From: Prorocentrum cordatum | Lineage: Eukaryota > Sar > Dinophyceae > Prorocentrales > Prorocentraceae | DNA length: 64,000 nucleotides | Direction: 5' to 3' | Assembly (NCBI GenBank): GCA_963575745.1 | Contig: CAUYUJ010003425.1 | Coordinates: 162,501 to 226,500 of the forward strand | Shown: positions 54,245-64,000 of the stretch, piece by piece | Layout of the letters: each line of letters starts with the position of its first letter | Numbering within the stretch: the first letter of the stretch is position 1 | The notes under the pieces: model-generated | The model's input: the letters and a program-made list of their open reading frames with translations, nothing else | Told to the model about the DNA's origin: nothing | Databases searched by the model: none | Position numbers and translations under genes: made by a program

Positions 54245-56180
54245 AACATGATGGACCCACGAACCCGGAAAGGGATATAGACATGTGCAGCATGGTCACG
54301 TTTTCACGATATCCAACTGGGCGACACCTCACGAAACATCCCACGAGACACCCCGCGAAACATCCCAGGAGACACCTCACGAAACAACCCACGAGACACC
54401 TCACGAAACATTCCACGAGACACCCCGTGAAACATTCCACGAGACACCCCACGAACAGGCAACCACTCAACCAGACACCCCACGAAACATTCCACGGGGG
54501 TGCGACTGGGTGTGGTCGTGCTGGGGTGTGGTCGTGCTGGAGTATGGTCGTGTTGGGGTGTGGTCGTGCTGGGGTGTGGTCGTGCTGGGGGGTGGTCGTG
54601 CTGGGGGGTGGTCGTGCTAGGGGGGTGGTCGTGCTGGGGGGTGGTCGTGCTGGGGCGTGGTCGTGCTGGGGCGTGGTCGTGCTGGGGCGTGGTCGTGCTG
54701 GAATGTGGTCGTGCGTGCTGGGGTGTGGTCGTGCTGGGGTGTAATGGGGTCGTGCTGGGGTGTGGTCGTGCTGGGGTGTGGTCGTGCTGGGGTGTGGTCG
54801 TGCTGGGGTGGGGTCGTGCTGGGGTGGGGTCGTGCTGGGGTGTGGTCGTGCGTGCTGGGGTGTGGTCGTGCTAGGGTGGGGTCGTGCTGGGGTGGGGTCG
54901 TGCTGGGGTGTGGTCGTGCTGGGGTGTGGTCGTGCTGGGGTGTGGTCGTGCTGGGGTGTGGTCGTGCTGGGGCGTGGTCGTGCTGGGGTGGGGTCGTGCT
55001 GGGGTGGGGTCGTGCTGGGGTGTGGTCGTGCTGGGGTGTGGTCGTGCTGGGGTGTGGTCGTGCTGGGGTGTGGTCGTGCTGGGGTGTGGTCGTGCAGGCA
55101 ACCACTCAACCAAGGCGGTGTGCTCGTGCTGGGGAGTGGTCGTGCTGGGGGGTGGGCGTGCTGGGGGGTGGTCGTGCTGCGGTGTGGTCGTGCTGGGGGG
55201 GTGGTCGTGCTGGGGTGGGGTCGTGCTGGGGCGTGGTGGTGCTGGGGCGTGGTCGTGCTGGGGCGTGGTCGTGCTGGGGAGTGGTCGTGCTGGGGTGGGG
55301 TCGTGCTGGGGTGTGGTCGTGCTGGGGTGTGGTCGTGCTGCGGTGGGGTCCTGCTGGGATGTGGTCGTGCTGGGGTGTGGTCCTGCTGGGGTGTGGTCGT
55401 GCTGGGGTGGGGTCGTGCTTGGGTGGGGTCGGGCTGGGGTGTGGTCGTTCTGGGGTGTGGTCGTGCTGGGGTGTGGTCGGGCTGGGGTGGGGTCGTGCTG
55501 GGTCGGGGTCGTGCTGGGGTGTGGTCGTGCTGAAGTGTGGTCGTGTTGGGGTGTGGTCGTGCTGGGGCGTGGTCGTGCTGGGGTGGGGTCGTGCTGGAGT
55601 GGGGTCGTGCTGGGGTGTGGTCGTGCTGGGGTGGTCCGCACCCTGTGACTTATCGATCGGGTCGTGCTGGGGTGTGGTCGTGCTGGTGCTGGGGTGTGGT
55701 CGTGCTGGGGTGTGGTCGTGCTGGGGTGTGGTCGTGCTGAGGTGTGTTCGTGCTGGGGTGTGGTCGTGCTGGGGCGTGGTCGTGCTGGGCGTGGTCGTGC
55801 TGATGTGTGGTCATGCTGTGGTGAGGTCGTGCTGGGGTGTGGTCGTGCTGGGGTGTGGTCTTCCTGGGGTGGGGCCGTGCTGGGGTGTGGTCGTGCTGGG
55901 GGGTGGTCGTGCTGGGGGGTGGTCGTGCTGGGGGAGTGGTCGTGCTGGGAGGTGGTCCTCAGAATTCTATAACACAAAACAAGCGTTTCGCTCGAGACAT
56001 CCTCACCATTTTCTGAAAAACAAGCGTTTCGCTCGAGACATCCTCAAATTTTAATTCGCCGGCCTCCTTCGACCTCGTTATTTATCAGGGAAAAAATTCG
56101 CCGGCCTCCTTCAAGCAGGCACCGGGGGACATGTTTACATACTAAAAGAGAACCCTAGGCTTAAGCCCTTTCCGGGAAAA
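54245..56180 (+). mobile_element. Satellite-carrying element, copy III
   Basis: Inverted motifs lie at 54264-54274 and 56166-56176. It carries the same ACGAAACATTCCACGAGAC array and a very long 16-bp array (about 54510-55955), into which a second CAGGCAACCACTCAACC segment is inserted at about 55095. The 3' unique part is shortened (55960-56180). The end adjoins the truncated LINE that follows, whose reading frame runs into the motif. Confidence 0.75.
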
Positions 56181-59100
56181 AAACAACGAAGCCGTCGCGC
56201 GCCCATTGGAAGAAGGAAGTTCTGCGCGACCTCCTCGAAGATTTCCTGGGCCAGCGCCGCGCCAACCTCAAGCAGTCGTCGCGTAGCTGAAAGGCCCAAG
56301 AGCACGCAGATGCGCCGAGGCCCCCTGAAGGCAAGAGAGGACCCTCACGCTCAAATGGTAGCTCCCCGAACAGAGCTCCGAGAACCTGGAGGTGATGCGT
56401 GGGCCGTCGGGCCCAGCTTTGAACCGATCGAATTCCCCGAATACGCATCTCCAGGCGAGGGCCCGTCAGTTTCCAATGCGCCAGAAGCTCCTGATTCGAC
56501 ATCGCCCGGGGATGGCTACCACTCCAGTCCGCGGCCTTACCCGCCATGGTAATGCGGCAGAAATGCGCGAGAGTGGCCCCCAGCTTCCTGCAGTCGCTCA
56601 CCGCGAGCGCGAAGGCCCCCAGCCCGCTGAGAAGTGCATTGTAGGCGAAGCCCTGTAGTAGTAGACGCCTGAATTTCCACCGGAGTTCAAATTGCCAGAC
56701 AGCTCCCAGTGAGTTGAAAGATACCCAAGATGCCGAGACGCGCCGTTCGACTTTATGGTGAGCACTATCTTTGAAGGCCAAGTGGAGCCCCAAATAGCGT
56801 ACTTGATCCTTGATGGAGCCTTCCAGGTCATGCCCCCCCCCTGCCGAGGGATTCGTTCGAGGTGCACCCGGTGGGTCCCGAAGTCCATCATCAACTCCTG
56901 TTTCGACATGTTCTGCTTGAGCCCGCAGGGTCCCAGTCTCTGATTCAGGAGGACGTCGCGATGCTTAATAATCTGGACAAATTCAGGCAAGGTCGAATCT
57001 AGATCGGCTAAGACGATGTTTTGGACATCGCCCGCGTATTTGAAATAGCGCAAATCGACCTGGCGATCGTTGAAAGTAGCGAGGAGCTCGCCGTGGCACA
57101 AGTCATGCGCGCACATCCTGGCGCCACTCCTCTATCGGCGGCTTGAAGGTTCCGTTGCAAGCCTGAAAGACGAACGGGTCCCCCATCCCCCCCCCCTGCT
57201 GAGGTTTTGATGTTATTCCCCCATCCCGCCCTCCCCAGCAGGTGAGGCCACCACTGCCTCGCAGCATCGGAATCGGCACAGGCCGCGGCCCTCGGGCGAG
57301 CAAAACGTCCGCGCAGCGTCATCCATGCAGCCCCATATCCCACTCGCGAAAGCACTACTCATATCCTTGAAACATCAACTGTGCGCCCTGCGAGCTCGTC
57401 GCAATCGCTGCGAAACAACATCAGAAGTCAAGATGGCTGTTTCCCGTCTTCGGCCCCGCGCGAAGCCATAGTCACTGCCACCTGGGATGCCGCGAAACTT
57501 GCGCGCCAAAAACAAACGCGCCTTTCCAAGGGGCAGGGGGGATATTCTCCACTCGTTTTCCAAGAGGCCCCCGTTTATGACTTTTGCGCAGAGGCGCCCC
57601 ACGACTACAGTCCCAGTACTTCGGCGCCACTCCGCGCGAACGCATCTCGTGCAATCCCACGCCAAAGGGAAACCACAACTCCTTCAAGGCTGGGGCCTTC
57701 GAGGCAGCTCCGAGACCCCGCGCAGCCTTCCGACGCCAGTTCGGGGGCATCAACATATGCCAGAGCTCCGGGGGCGCGCCAAAAGTTGGAACCGCCCGCC
57801 TCTTCGAGGCGGCGCGAATGTACTTGCGCATCTGAGACATGTCCTCCTTCGCAATGTCATTCAGCTCCTCATCCTCCGCGAAATTGCAATCCTCGTCGCG
57901 TTCCTCCCTCCGCCATGCCCCGTCCACTTCCGCGCGCAGCGTGCCTCCGTCCTGCCCCTCCAACTTCCACGTCTCAAACCATTCGCCAGCAGCAGGCATG
58001 CAATAACGTGCAAGTCTCTCGCCCCCCCTTACTTGGGGCCGTGCAGACACGCGGCTGCTCGTCGAGCAGTGGTCATGACCTCCGTGATGCGGCGCGCTTG
58101 CTGGTGCTCTGATGCCTCCGCCGCCATCCGCGCCCCCCTCCTCGTTGCCTGCCGACGGTTACAGAGACGGGCAGAAATTTCACGAAGAGCTGCATCGAGC
58201 TGCTCAATATCACTAGAGCCTGACCGCAGCTTCAACTCGCGAAGGCCAGATCTGTCACTTAGAAGCTGCCTTCGCCATTTAGAATACATCTGGTACTCTG
58301 GATATGCTGTCTGCTGCTGCGAGGAAAAAGCAGGTTCTCCTGCGCTGCGTCGCATCGTCTCGATCGTTTCAAAGATTCCACCGGGAGAGGCGCGATCCTT
58401 AGGCCACTGCGGGTGTATTTGCTGAAATTGCGCCTGCGCAGCCTCGAAAAACTCGAAATCCACGTTGCCCAGAGCGGAGAGAGTGCATCATCGCGCCCTG
58501 ATCCCACGAGATCGAGTCTAGCTCCCCCCCCCCGCTGCTGTCCTTTGTTGTAATGCAGCTGAAGACCGACTGGTAGGCGGCCCCTAGGTGGAGGCCCCTT
58601 GATGCACTGGAGTTTCGCCCGAAGGCGCCGAATGCACCCGCCGGTTTTGATGGGGTGCCGCGACCCGAGAGGGCAGCATGCGCAGTCAATCCTGGAGTTC
58701 GAGCTGTCCCCGAAGAAAGTGGAGGCAAGTGTAGCCCCTGCAATGTTAGCGGCCTAAAGATGGTGATATCCTATAAAGGCCCCGAAATTGATGTCCAGCT
58801 CCTCGGCGAAGCCGTTCGCGGCTGCCCGAACCTATCGCCTCCGAGTAACAAGACGCCCGCTGCCCCATCCCAGAACTCGAGGCCCATCCCGTCATTGAGA
58901 TCCGTGCAGATCGGCGGGGTGCACCGTGCTGGAAGGGAGTCCAATATGTCCTGTTGCCACTTTCTTAAGATGCCCGCTGCTCGGAAGTAGGCGCCCTTCG
59001 TTCGTCGGGAAGCTGGCTGCGGGGGGAAGTAGACGCTCGCGAGACAAATGTCGAGGGCCCCCTTCTTGACCCCGGCAGCGATCCCCCGACCTAGCGCCTG

Positions 59101-59454
59101 CCAGGGCCCCCCCCTAGCCCCCTCTGGACATGTCGCTCTGTGGCCCGATGCGGAAGTGCAATCGCACACCCGCGAAAATTTTTGGAACACGGAGCCTTGC
59201 CGTCGGGGTGCTCGAGCGCCAGCCTGCTCAGCGCGGTCCTCTTGAGCGGGCCCCCCTTCGCGTCGCGGTCGGAGCCGTTCTCGGCCCCTGCCAAGCCGGC
59301 CGCGTCGAAGTTCCCCACCTCCCGGGCGATCTCCCCCATCCAAAAGAACCACGCCGAAAGCGGGTTGGAGCCCGAGAATCGCAACATAGGGAGAAGCCCC
59401 GCCGCGGGCTGCGAGCGCGGCGGGGGCGGCGCGGCTTCCGTGGCGAAATTTCAT
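56161..59454 (-). pseudogene. Decayed second LINE (endonuclease and reverse transcriptase remnants)
   Basis: Order along the minus strand fits a LINE ORF2. Endonuclease-like sequence comes first (GALDICLASVYFPPQ, PPICTDLNDGMGLEFWDGAA; 59454-58771). Helical linkers follow (58463-57472), with SRGVAPKYWDCSRGAPLRK near the RT entry. The RT core has YAGDVQNIVLAD in place of YADD (57116-56598). The usual C-terminal part has YNALLSGLGAFAL and MAGKAADWSG (56793-56161). At least four frames are needed, so it is dead. Its 3' end is cut by the satellite-carrying element at 56180. It differs from the intact LINE in the endonuclease and lacks a visible spliced leader. Confidence 0.65.
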
Positions 59455-59459
59455 GGCGA

Positions 59460-61680
59460 GGTGCGGGTCCCGCCCGAAACAGCAACCCGAGCTTCGGGGG
59501 CTGGATGAGGAGGGGGGGGGCGAGGAGGAGGACCAGCAGCCCTACGCTCACGCGGCTAATCAAGGCACCCCCCCCCTGATGGCCCACAACCATGAGGCTG
59601 GCGCCTCCCGACGGGGCCGGCCTCGCCGCGGCATTCAGCGCGCCTGCCTCCCCAGCGCGCACGCTGCATCCATTTTTGCTCCATGACAGGCGACTCCTTA
59701 CGCCGGCTGGTACCTCCCAACGCCTTGCCTTGGCACTAAACATTTTTGTAACCAAAAAGTACGCACCCACCGATGAGATCGGCAGCATCGCAGCTGGACG
59801 CACCATCTCCGGACCCGCATCCGACGGCAGCAGCGAGGGGCCCTGCGGGTCAAACGAGCGACGGCAACGTCAGGAACATCAGCGCTACGCAGCGGGTCCC
59901 CGACGGGCTTCCCCACCCAAAAAGCTGCGCTGCACTGCCCGACGCGTCGCGCAAAGCCTCGGCAGACGTGAGCGGCAACAGTGGAAGATGCGCTATCAGT
60001 GGGTCCCTCAGGGGAATTCTTGCCCACCAGCAGTGCTGCTGCAGACAGCTGGCGCGCGTCGATAGATGGCCTCGCCAACCTCCAACCTTCCTTTCCCCCT
60101 GGTTTCCTTCTCGCGCCCCCCCCCCCCCTCCCGCTGCATCTCGCCGACCCGCTTCGCCCCCGCCCCCGCGGCGGCGGGGCGCGCGGGGCGATCTGTCATC
60201 GGCGGGGGGATTGGCGAGGGAACTCGCCGCAGGCCGCCCCGGCAAGTGCCCAGGCGGCCGCGGCAGATGGCAGCGAGCCACCCACTGCCCCCGACAGGGG
60301 GCCCTTCGCACGCGCGGCCTTCCTTTTTTCCCGAGCGCCATAGCGACGAATATTGGGGTCGATGCGAGCAGAGACCTCTCGGCAACTAGTATCTCGGCAT
60401 TGGCCAGGCGTTCGCTGCGCAATACTCCAAACCCCATATTTCCCCATGTCATCGGCCATGCCATCCATATTCCACCTGTGGCCTAGCCTGCTACACTGGC
60501 AATCATTCTTGCTTCAGCCTCACAGTAGCTGAGCTCGACATGCGGTCGCATTCCCTCGCCGACCCTTGCCGGCCGCCAGCGGCCGCGGCCCCCGACCGCC
60601 TGCCAACCATAGCGGGGAGGGAATGTTAAGTCGCACCGCGGGGGGGGAGGGGGCGGGGGGGGGCGGGGTCGGGTCGACGACGCGCGCGCGCGCGCGGGGC
60701 GCCGCCGCCGCGGAGGGCGCGGGTCGACAACGCGCGCGGGGCGCCGCCGCCACGGACGGCACAAACCACCCCCACGCACAGTGGTACCCTCCCATGCGGC
60801 CACCACCCCTGCGATCTGGGCGGCATCCTACTCCTGCCTCGGCAGGGGGGGGTACCAGGCGCGAGGGTGATGGGCGCTTTGGGGGGTTCCTATGCGCTGG
60901 AGGCGAGGCCTTTACGCCGTCCACCTTGGCGAGAATGGCCCCGTCATTCTCGGCGAGAGTGGGGGGCCCCGCCGCCGCCTGGAGGGCGCAAACCCCCCGC
61001 CCGCTCGCCCCCCCCCCCCCCGCCCCCCCCCCCCCCCCCCCAGGCGGCCCCAGGGGCAATGTGCTGGGAACCTTGCGCCTGTTTCTTCAAGTGAGTGATC
61101 CAGCCTTTCACCCCAAGGAAGTGCGCGGGGGGGTCCTACGAGCTGGGGGCGGCGCCATTGCGCCCCCCCTGCCTGCGAGAGTGGGTGGGTGGGTGGGGGG
61201 GGGCGCCGCCGCGGCCGCCCGCCCGCTGCCAACCGCTGCTGCAACCTCGCCGCGCCCACCTCCCCGTTTCAACTTCGGTATCTCGGCTTGTCTCCTACGC
61301 TCTGTGTCAGCCGCCAGCGCCCCCCCTCATTCACGCCGTTCTCAGACTGCCTAAGCGCCCCGGCGGGGGGGGGGCTCGGGGCGCCCTCTGGGGCGGTCGG
61401 CGGCCCAAGAGGGCCACGCGACCCGCAAAGGGGGGGGGGGGGCGCCAGGCCCTAGGGCCTTTGTAGCTTGCCGTCGCTATTCTCACCGCCACTACGCCCG
61501 CTGCTCCATCTTTCCTTATTCCCTCATCGGTTATGATTGATGATGTTGATGGGATGCCTCTCCTGTCTGTCCCTCCTCCCTGTCTGTCTGCCCTGTTGTC
61601 ATCACAATTTAATGCTCTACTCCCCCAGGGCTGGCTTCTGGCCAACCCCGCGGGAAGCGGCAGCGCGCGGGGCACGCCGA
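59460..61680. other. GC-rich, homopolymer-rich DNA without a supported gene
   Basis: Poly(G) and poly(C) runs are frequent (for example about 61010-61041 and 61430-61442). A roughly 230-bp segment around 60850-61010 recurs in diverged form at about 61100-61230 (CCTACGAGCTGGGGGCGGCG against CCTATGCGCTGGAGGCGAGG). ORFs overlap heavily on both strands. Confidence 0.5.
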
Positions 61681-61697
61681 TGCCACCAGGGAATCAG

Positions 61698-61792
61698 GAT
61701 GAGGAGGAGCAGGAGGAGAAGCAGGAAGATAATAATGAGGATGAGGGCGAGGAGGGGGAGGAGGGTGAGGATGAGGAGGAGGAGCCGGGGAA
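61698..61792. repeat. GGA/GAT-rich tract at the 3' end of the retroposed gene
   Basis: GAGGAGGAGCAGGAGGAG and similar sequence (TCC-rich on the minus strand) lie about 100 bp beyond the stop at 61896. It parallels the TCC tract at the 3' end of the LINE. Confidence 0.75.
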
Positions 61793-61895
61793 CCCAAGAA
61801 GAGACGCGAAGAGGGCAAGCGGACAAGAAGCGAGAAGAGGGCAAATAGTTCGCCCCCATCGCCTCGCCCGCACCCGCCGCGCGTCTCTCGGAAGT

Positions 61896-63666
61896 CAGCA
61901 GGAGACGCGCTCCAAGTGGCTGGACTCGTAGGCGCGCTTCAAATAGCAGCACTCGTTGATGATGGTGAAGCTCTCCGAGGAGCTGAGCTCGGATATGAAT
62001 ATGAAGGCGACGGTGCTCACGGCGTCGCAGCTGCCACGGAGTCCACCCAGTGCAGATGTTCCGCGATGGACCCGAACATGTGCGGCAATGGCTTGGTTGT
62101 GAAGGCGTACGTGTCCAGCAGCTTCGAGAACTCGTCGACGCAGCTGTCGGACTGGATGCTTGCAATGAGATCATCGAACTCGCCGTTCGGGGGATGCGGC
62201 GGGCCCAGGGGGGCCTCGAAGTTCCTGTCTGCGTGGTTCGCGCGGCGGACCTCCACAGAGGCAATCCGCAGCTCGATTTCATCGAACTTGTCATGGAACT
62301 GGTCGCTGTACATCGCGAGGTCCGACTGCCGCTGAGACCCGAGCCGACTGAAATCCATTTCCATCTCGCTCGTGCGGTTGTGCGCTCCAGTGAGGGACTG
62401 CATGGTGTCGGTGATGGTCCTCGTGGCTTCCATGTTGTTGTCCGACTGCCGCAGAGACTTGAGCCGATCAGTGTCCGTTTCCATCACGCTGATGCTCTTG
62501 TGCGCTGCAGCAATGGATGAGTGGGTGGTCGCAAGCAATCCGTTCGTGTTGATGGCGATGGCTTTCAGAGCTTCCGTGCTGTTTTCCGGGAGCATCTTGG
62601 TCATGTTGGAGAGCTGCGCCGCGAGCAGCTCGAGCGCAACGAACTTATTCGTGGCCCCGAAGAGAGTCACGTCGATCTTCGCCGTGAGCGAGTGCGCGGA
62701 TGCCAGGATGGATTCGTCCAGCTCGGTGCGCGTGACGAGGGCGCGCATGGTGCCGTGGATCTTTTCATCAATCTGCTTGGCCATCGAACGCTCGACGCCC
62801 CCCACCTTTTCCGTGATCATGGAGCTCAGCGAATTCTTGCGTGCGGAGTTGGTCTCGTCGTCCGTCCAGGCGTCGCACGTAGCAGGCGAGGAGGGCGAAC
62901 CGTGCGACAACAGTCTTGAGCCAGAGCGGCGCGAGCACCCCGACGACAAGGAAGCAGAGGCCAGATCTGTGGAGACGACCTGGTGCGTGGAGGCGACTGT
63001 GGAGTCGGAGGTGAGTTCGGAGAAGTGCGCGTTGAAGCTGTCGGCCCAGAGGATGCGCTTCACAGGCGTGTTGTTCTTCTTGTCAGCGTTGTGCAAGACA
63101 GCGCCTCCATGTGCAGCTGCAGGACGCGGGCCAGGGTGAGTGTCGGGCGGAAGGACACCACCTCCGAGGTCATCATTGTCATGTAGGGCTGCCCACGCCG
63201 AACGTGTTGTTGCTATGGGCGCTGCGGGGTGGTAGTGCTTGGCGCAGTCAGCGCGCTCGAGAACGCGCCTCGCGGACTTGTAGTCGGTCTGGCCCAGCGC
63301 GCCCAGCTTCCACGAGCGGTAGGCGGAGATCTTGCCCGACGTCGTGGACTCGCCGCGCTTCCAATCCAGGCAGCGGTGAAGCTCTTTGCCTCGAACCATC
63401 GCCTTGACCGCGATGTGGTCCTCGGCGGCGCACTCCACGAAGCGGCGACCCGGGCCGGAGTGGACAGCACGATAATGAGCGTCACGAAGGCGTCGTCGTT
63501 CTTGTTCGGCTGTGAGCGTGCGCTGCTGGGTGAGAGCCTGTACGTAAGAGCGGCAACCAATCATACCGCGTGTAGCCCACGCGCACGGTGGGGAGGAAGA
63601 ACGAGCAGGTAGATGAAGTCCCACTCCAAGGTGGCAGAAGAACGCGATGCAGAGGTGCGTCAGCAT
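61896..63666 (-). CDS. Retroposed gene: coiled-coil protein of unknown function
   Basis: Downstream of four stacked spliced leaders, the ATG at 63666 begins MLTHLCIAFFCHLGVGLHL, which resembles a signal peptide or short membrane segment. A charged region follows (LTAEQERRRLRDAHYRA). A long helical, coiled-coil-like part contains related segments (ETDTDRLKSLRQSDNNMEAT and EMDFSRLGSQRQSDLAMYSD). The main frame stops at 62017 (549 residues). Just before this stop another frame takes over naturally (STVAFIFISELSSSESFTI) and ends at 61896, so the end may be shifted by an indel. No intron is evident, as expected for a processed cDNA. No family is recognised. Confidence 0.55.
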
Positions 63667-63743
63667 CCAGCAGGCGCCATGGCGAGGAAGCCCGCTCGCG
63701 GCGGGAGCACGCGGCCAGATGGGGAGCGCGGGTCCCAGGAGCT

Positions 63744-63810
63744 CTTGAGCCAAAATGGCTTGAGCCAAAATGGCTTGAGCCAAAATGGCTGGAGCCAAAA
63801 TGGCTACGGA
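63744..63810 (-). other. Four tandem DinoSL relics
   Basis: Reading on the minus strand, the outermost leader (63810-63789) is full length with one change (CCAG instead of CAAG at its end). It is followed by three 15-nt copies of CCATTTTGGCTCAAG in perfect 15-bp steps. Each truncated copy starts exactly after the GTAG of the leader, the AG that would serve as acceptor for the next trans-splicing event. Confidence 0.95.
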
Positions 63811-63841
63811 AGGAGGAGGAGGAGGAGGAGGAGGAGGAGGA
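63811..63841. repeat. (GGA)n tract upstream of the leader array
   Basis: About 30 bp of GGA directly adjoins the youngest leader, exactly as at 41344. Confidence 0.95.
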
Positions 63842-64000
63842 CACCGCCGCGGAGGCCTGCATCCCCACCACGATGCCCCTGGGCGAGGGCCCCTCGGGCG
63901 GGCTGCGGCTGCGCCGCCGCAGCTTCTGCGCGCCCTCGCCGGTGCGCTCGCGCCTCCTGCAGGTCGTCGTCGTCGTCGTCGTCGTCGAGGTCGTCGTCGT
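63842..64000. other. GC-rich DNA ending in a GTC microsatellite
   Basis: No gene is supported. GTC triplets fill about 63964-64000. Confidence 0.7.

Noticed and set aside
49900-56050. Long ORFs rich in Gly-Trp-Ser-Cys or His-Pro-Ala-Arg-Thr
   Set aside because: They follow the 16-bp satellite; both strands and several frames are open, which is a repeat artefact.
59130-61455. Arg/Pro/Gly-rich ORFs in the GC-rich right region
   Set aside because: Poly(G)/poly(C) tracts create open frames on both strands; no domain is seen.

Overview
The window looks like nuclear DNA of a dinoflagellate. The strongest reason is the dinoflagellate spliced leader (DinoSL, core GTAGCCATTTTGGCTCAAG), which is present as genomic relics on the minus strand at 41322-41343 and, four times in a row, at 63744-63810. 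Other signs agree: very GC-rich coding DNA, 'KRPAA' and 'KGKGK' protein motifs, several families of reverse transcriptase, long microsatellites, minisatellites and satellites, and few ordinary genes. I see no rRNA, tRNA, CRISPR or bacterial-style operon.

Layout. 1-3420: trinucleotide microsatellites (mainly CAT/ATC). 3420-6600: GC-rich DNA without a supported gene, AT and CAA microsatellites, a dispersed repeat (R1) and a 12-bp minisatellite. 6600-23660: one coherent unit read leftwards. It carries a 1017-codon ORF with repeated W-x3-Y modules, a Helitron-like Rep (HUH-type, PHWH) and Pif1-like helicase, an SGNH-like ORF and three unrecognised ORFs. The coding pieces are separated by four blocks of a 103-bp satellite. 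One ORF is split by a 179-bp palindromic element with a 5-bp target duplication that behaves as a new intron (an introner). The tetranucleotide ATAC is spread across this unit at roughly even spacing on one strand, in all three codon phases. 23700-29900: chained R1 and R2 repeats with (CAA)n tails and two minisatellites. 29900-35780: tandem repeats, a 100-bp assembly gap, a decayed Penelope-like reverse transcriptase and more microsatellites.

35776-41343: a nearly intact LINE (ORF1 coiled coil; ORF2 with APE endonuclease, reverse transcriptase and C-terminal CCHC). It begins exactly with a DinoSL and sits between (TCC)n tracts. 41640-49560: decayed gene fragments, an AGCTAA satellite and an 80-90 bp minisatellite. 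49635-56180: three copies of a satellite-carrying element bounded by CCCGGAAAGGG and its reverse complement, with a zinc-finger-like fragment between copies two and three. 56161-59454: a second, decayed LINE. 59460-61680: GC-rich, homopolymer-rich DNA with no supported gene. 61896-63810: a retroposed gene carrying four stacked spliced leaders, also between TCC-rich tracts.

The main themes are mRNA recycling through trans-splicing and reverse transcription, and intron gain by a palindromic transposon in a Helitron-like unit. All functional calls come from reading motifs by eye; no database search was run.
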